Shown here: positions 59,831 to 64,000 of the stretch, in pieces
How the letters are laid out: each line of letters starts with the position of its first letter
Position numbering within the stretch: the first letter of the stretch is position 1
NCBI RefSeq assembly: GCF_037975245.1
Contig: NC_092574.1
Coordinates: 7,690,213 to 7,754,212, forward strand
Direction of reading: 5' to 3'
Length of the DNA: 64,000 nt
Origin: Apostichopus japonicus
Taxonomy: Eukaryota > Echinodermata > Holothuroidea > Aspidochirotida > Stichopodidae
Translations under genes and position numbers: made by a program
The notes under the pieces: model-generated
What the model was told of the DNA's origin: nothing
The model's input: the letters and a program-made list of their open reading frames with translations, nothing else
Database searches by the model: none

Positions 59831-61836
59831 TGAAAATAGTAAAAATGATCGTAAATATTTTGGAAAAGTAGATGAAAAAAGGAGGATTACTGATGACTTT
59901 TTAAGTAGGCCTATACTTGAAACAGTATGTATTCTTCCTATAGGAAGAAGACGTAGCCTAATGTATACTATGTAATGGTAGTAAACAACATTACTATTAC
60001 TGATAACAAAATTCCAAAATTGCGTCCCACTTTCAAGCTTTCGATGTCGTAAAGTTGAAAATTATCTAGTTTGCTTCACAACCGGCGGTCAAAGAAGAAA
60101 GTTGTGGATGTAAAGCTGTTGCAATAATTTATACGTTATTTTTGTAATTAACACAAGTGCTTCAACTTGACCTTGTGGTGCCCAAGGCCACTTTGGAGCC
60201 AATTTACAAAGTTTTTCGTGAAAATATTTTGGCTAGCTGCATGTATAATGATCAGGCATTCATACCCCCTCTAAGCTCATATTCGCAGAAAACTACGATA
60301 TAAACCGACTCCATAAAGATAACCCCCCCAAAAAACAAAATCGTTTAAAAAATGCTGTTAATACGTTTATTGTTTTTGACTCTGGCCCTGTCGTAACAGC
60401 CGAACAGGCACCTTACACACATGCGCCAGGCATCGCCGTCGGGGGCACTCAACAAGAGTAACACCTTTTTCACGCCTGTGTGACTCAATTACTGACACGA
60501 GTTGTACCCTTCGGGCGATTTGAAGTGTGTTGCAGGAAACAAAAAGTATAGGACTTTAATCCAGTTACGTTAGGTTCAGATTGTCACAACTATAGCCTAT
60601 AACCCCTAAAAACAGAATTCTGTCTCATAAAGGTAATTGGTGGTTTTAACAAGGCATGTGGTCTATAAAAGCGGCGAAAGTTGATACGACGTTTTCGACG
60701 AGGTCCCATCTTATCTATTTAACAAATAACTTTTATTAAATCACATGGTCACTAAGATATGCAAATTTCTTTGATGCACATATTTCAATGTATACTTTCT
60801 TACACAATATATAGAATAGAATTGTAAAGTTTTTCTTTTTACCAGACAGCCAGCTTGTTTAATGTTGATTGGTCACAGATAATATTATGACAACGAGAAA
60901 TGTAGATATACTTTTCATCGGTTTTTGGTAGCCTCTGGCAATCAGTCGCATTTATTGCCTAAATTAAACAGTTATAGCTTGAACTGATTTTGTATCAATT
61001 TTTTGGGACGGTTTCAAAGGACCCGATAGACGTTATATAGTTGCTTCAATTAGAAGAAGCTTGTCGGCAAAATTATCTAAAATTCGCCTCGCATCTTGCA
61101 ACAATTACTTGTATCCGGTTAAATTGATTTCATTACTTTAATGTATTTATGGTGATAGTTTTGATTACCTCAAACAATTGAAGGAAATATGGTATACTCC
61201 AAGTTCTAGCATGGTTTAAAATTTGACTATTTTCGGAGTGAAGGCAACTAATTTCATATTGCATATTCTTATAGTTTTGCTGTAAGGCTTGCAACGCTTT
61301 CATATTTTGGATTTCATGTATATTGAATACCAGCTATGGTATTAAAGTTTTTTCGGTATTTTTCATTCATATTATTATTTTCATATTTAATAATTACTTT
61401 GCATTGTTTTGTTGTTTGACAATAGAACTTCAATATTATCAGTAAACGAAGAACTGCTTAAGGCGACTCTTGTCATAATTCGTTACTTACTAATATCTTT
61501 ATTTTAAATTCACCATATTTCTTTATTCATTAATTACATAGGGAGATGCATAACTTCGATTTAGAATATAGTTTTTATTTGATTTGAATTATCATACAAT
61601 ATCAATTTTTTTACATGAAAATGTACAAATATATAGCCTTAATATTTACATTTCAACATATGTTTGGAAAGGAAATAAGGGTCCATTTGATTATCTACCT
61701 TCTAAGCAAGAAAGTGCAGTCTTTGAATGTCATAAATACCGTTACGGTCATTAAGTTACTCTGCAATTGTAAGACTTGTTTTACTTTCATAGATCTCTAA
61801 GAAATGTGCTATCATAGTTCTAATAGAAATATCTAT
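59831..61836. other. Intergenic DNA
   Basis: No gene. About 60370-60560 is a less AT-rich, repeat-poor patch with several CpGs. The rest is AT-rich and featureless. Confidence 0.6.
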
Positions 61837-61904
61837 GTTCAGAATATTGAATATTCTGAATAATAGGTTATTCAAAGTTATTCAGAATATTCAATATTCT
61901 GAAC
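61837..61904. repeat. 27-bp perfect inverted repeat with 14-nt spacer
   Basis: Arm 1 (61837-61863) begins GTTCAGAATATTGAATATTC and arm 2 (61878-61904) is its exact reverse complement. Each arm is itself nearly palindromic around AGAATATT-G-AATATTCT, so several alternative hairpins are possible. Confidence 0.95.
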
Positions 61905-64000
61905 AACTTTGACATTCGTATTTCACAACAAATAAGAAACAAGTTAACTTCTGATATGCAAATAGTTCAAAAGTAGCTGCAAAGAAGCATAGGTTCACTA
62001 ACCCTCTGTTATCCAAAACAAGGGGAGCAAAATGTGTCAGGCATAAAACTTGAAATTCAATTTGTAAGATTAAATTTTACACCTTACATCAAAGACAAGG
62101 CTCGACGCCGTTTTATTTCAGACATCCATATGATTTAAGTGCCGACAACAGTCAGCAACTTCTTCAAAACTTAGCGTTAATACACAAACGTAATAAAATC
62201 TACTCGGCTCATCCCTAAGAATATTTTTTAGACACAGCTACGATACAAAGCCCTAGTTCTATCGATTAACATCTGTCTAAAGGCGGAACGACTTGATTTT
62301 TTTCCCCGGGAAGTTCGGCTTAATCGATCGTCAAAGAACAGGTATAACACGACGGGCAGAAATTGATACAAAGGGCTACATTATCACGTTTACGTTTCAT
62401 GCCTACCTTAGATTTGTGTAAGCGTATATATTTATTTCAAGGAAAAAGAAACATTATTGCAAGTATTTCTTTTATAAACTGTCACCAGCTCCGAAGGCTC
62501 GTCTCATATCATTTATAAAAGCAGTATAAATATAATAGTACGGTGTTTTGATCATTTTAATACAACATATACACTGAATGTTGGCAACAATTTAATCAAA
62601 ACATTGAAACTTACAAAAAATGAGTAGAAGAGGATGAATGTTCTCCTTCTGTCATTGTTTTGAAAATAGGTCAACATTGCTAACTGTTTGTTTTTGTGGC
62701 AAAATGAACAGAAAATAAAGAAACGAATTCATTCACACTACATATGTGTGCAATAGAACTACCGGTATAAATTACCATTCATTGTAAACGTCTCTGAAGT
62801 GATCACATCCATTAAGCACACACGTGGTTTTACTTGGTCTTGTTAAAAAGCACTTCTCTTCAATTACTTTCAAGTTATGCTCCCCTTTTCCAGCATTATT
62901 TAAATTTATTGCTCTATAGTTCCAAGGGGCAATGAATTTCTCATTCGTTGAAGATGAAGAGAACTTTGAGACCTTTACATTAAATCGTTCTAAAGTTGTG
63001 CGTTGAACATATTTATTATTCGTATTATATGATTTAAAAGGAAACGGCTATACAGATATCAGAATGTTTTACAGACTAGTTTTCTGAAAGTAATACCTGA
63101 ACATCGGTTTATTGGGAAACTTCTTCCGTAAAGGAACCAACAAAGAAATATTTTAAAATGATTACTAGAAATTACAAGAAAAGATAAATCACAGATTCAA
63201 AGCAGAACCTTTGTCTTAAATCTGTATTTTGTTCAAGCAGCTATGCTGTTATGATGCGGTTCATTACTTTATTAAGTTTTTCAAATATTATTTTAAATCA
63301 TCATAAGAAACATTTAATATTGTTCTTTTTCATGGTGTATAGTATGTGGTTAGTATGCGATTGCATGTGATTATTAATATGTTAAACAAAGTGTGTGGGC
63401 GACAAATTATATTCAAAGGGAAATTTGCCAAAATGATACCACAACACTGCCTCTTTATTAAGCAGGCTTCTCTAATAACCTTTTCAATATCAATTTTTCT
63501 CAATGCGTTCCTATAGGCGTTATCCACTTATATGACTATACATTAAGATATCATATATTTTTGCTATTTTAATTTATTCATTGGCATGGTATGGTAATTT
63601 TTCAGGTATATTTTGCTATTTTTATTTATTCATTGGTATGTATTTAAAGTTTCGTGTCTACGAATTTTGCAGGTATATTTTTGCACAGGTAATGCAATAT
63701 GTGTGTTTATTCTTCTTCTACGGATGAAAGAAATAAGCCATTTTTGAAAACGTATCAAAGAAGGTATAACATTTTAAGGGGGCAAAAGTTACTTGCACTA
63801 TTCTGTTCAAGTGAAAATGTATAGATTTTGTCGACAAAAATGTGGAATACAGCAACAACAACTTTTGAACTAATTGACCCCTATATACTAGTGACTTCAA
63901 GTGCATGGGCCTACATAAGACAATATTCATCTGCAGGACTAATTCATTTCGTTTTCAACATGCAGTTACGAAGGGGGGGGGGGCAGTGGATGTCTTTAAA
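61905..64000. other. Intergenic DNA to window end
   Basis: AT-rich. Repeated TATTTTTGCTATTTTTATTTATTCATTGG-like units (two to three copies, about 63555-63690) and a terminal poly-G at about 63974-63983. No gene recognised. Confidence 0.6.

Overview
This is a window of animal nuclear DNA. Its genes are split by introns with GT/AG boundaries, it is AT-rich and full of microsatellites, and it holds three conserved metazoan genes with long non-coding stretches. There is no operon structure, no ribosome-binding-site pattern and no CRISPR array. The proteins stay close to their vertebrate counterparts (the Phox2 homeodomain and N-terminus, and the TDRD3 OB-fold, UBA, FDFLES, Tudor and C-terminal motifs). 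The retroelement debris and low-complexity DNA look like a marine invertebrate. I favour an invertebrate deuterostome, perhaps an echinoderm, but the species cannot be fixed from the sequence alone.

Layout. (1) Positions 5-1220, plus strand: the last two coding exons of glucosamine-6-phosphate deaminase (GNPDA), truncated by the window start. (2) About 1.2-4.9 kb: the gap between convergent genes, with a six-copy 74-bp array and a degenerate roughly 31-bp array. (3) 4,898-16,839, minus strand: a complete TDRD3 gene. I assembled 12 coding exons whose phases all agree (2,388 nt, 795 residues), including a 29-nt first coding exon. Its introns hold a LINE 3' end, a 103-bp array and a probable TTAA-flanked DNA transposon. 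(4) About 16.8-21.2 kb: intergenic. (5) 21,198-38,180, minus strand: a complete Phox2 paired-like homeobox gene, 4 coding exons, 381 residues, with a 14-kb first intron. (6) 38.2-64 kb: about 26 kb upstream of Phox2 with no gene I can support. It contains long (AT)n arrays, minisatellites, a decayed CR1/L2-like LINE, a 27-bp perfect inverted repeat and a small island whose 5' end folds as a type I hammerhead ribozyme.

The three genes are not a functional unit. GNPDA works in amino-sugar catabolism. TDRD3 is a methylarginine reader and TOP3B partner. Phox2 specifies autonomic/visceral-type neurons. Phox2 sits in a regulatory-style landscape, with a long first intron and an upstream desert. In humans PHOX2B and GNPDA2 both lie on 4p, so the GNPDA-Phox2 linkage here may be ancestral.

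The observation most worth following is the hammerhead-ribozyme-like element at 49,323-49,368. It sits at the edge of a roughly 145-bp island flanked by (AT)n arrays punctuated by ACCGGT, a layout that would fit a Penelope-like element remnant or an animal retrozyme.
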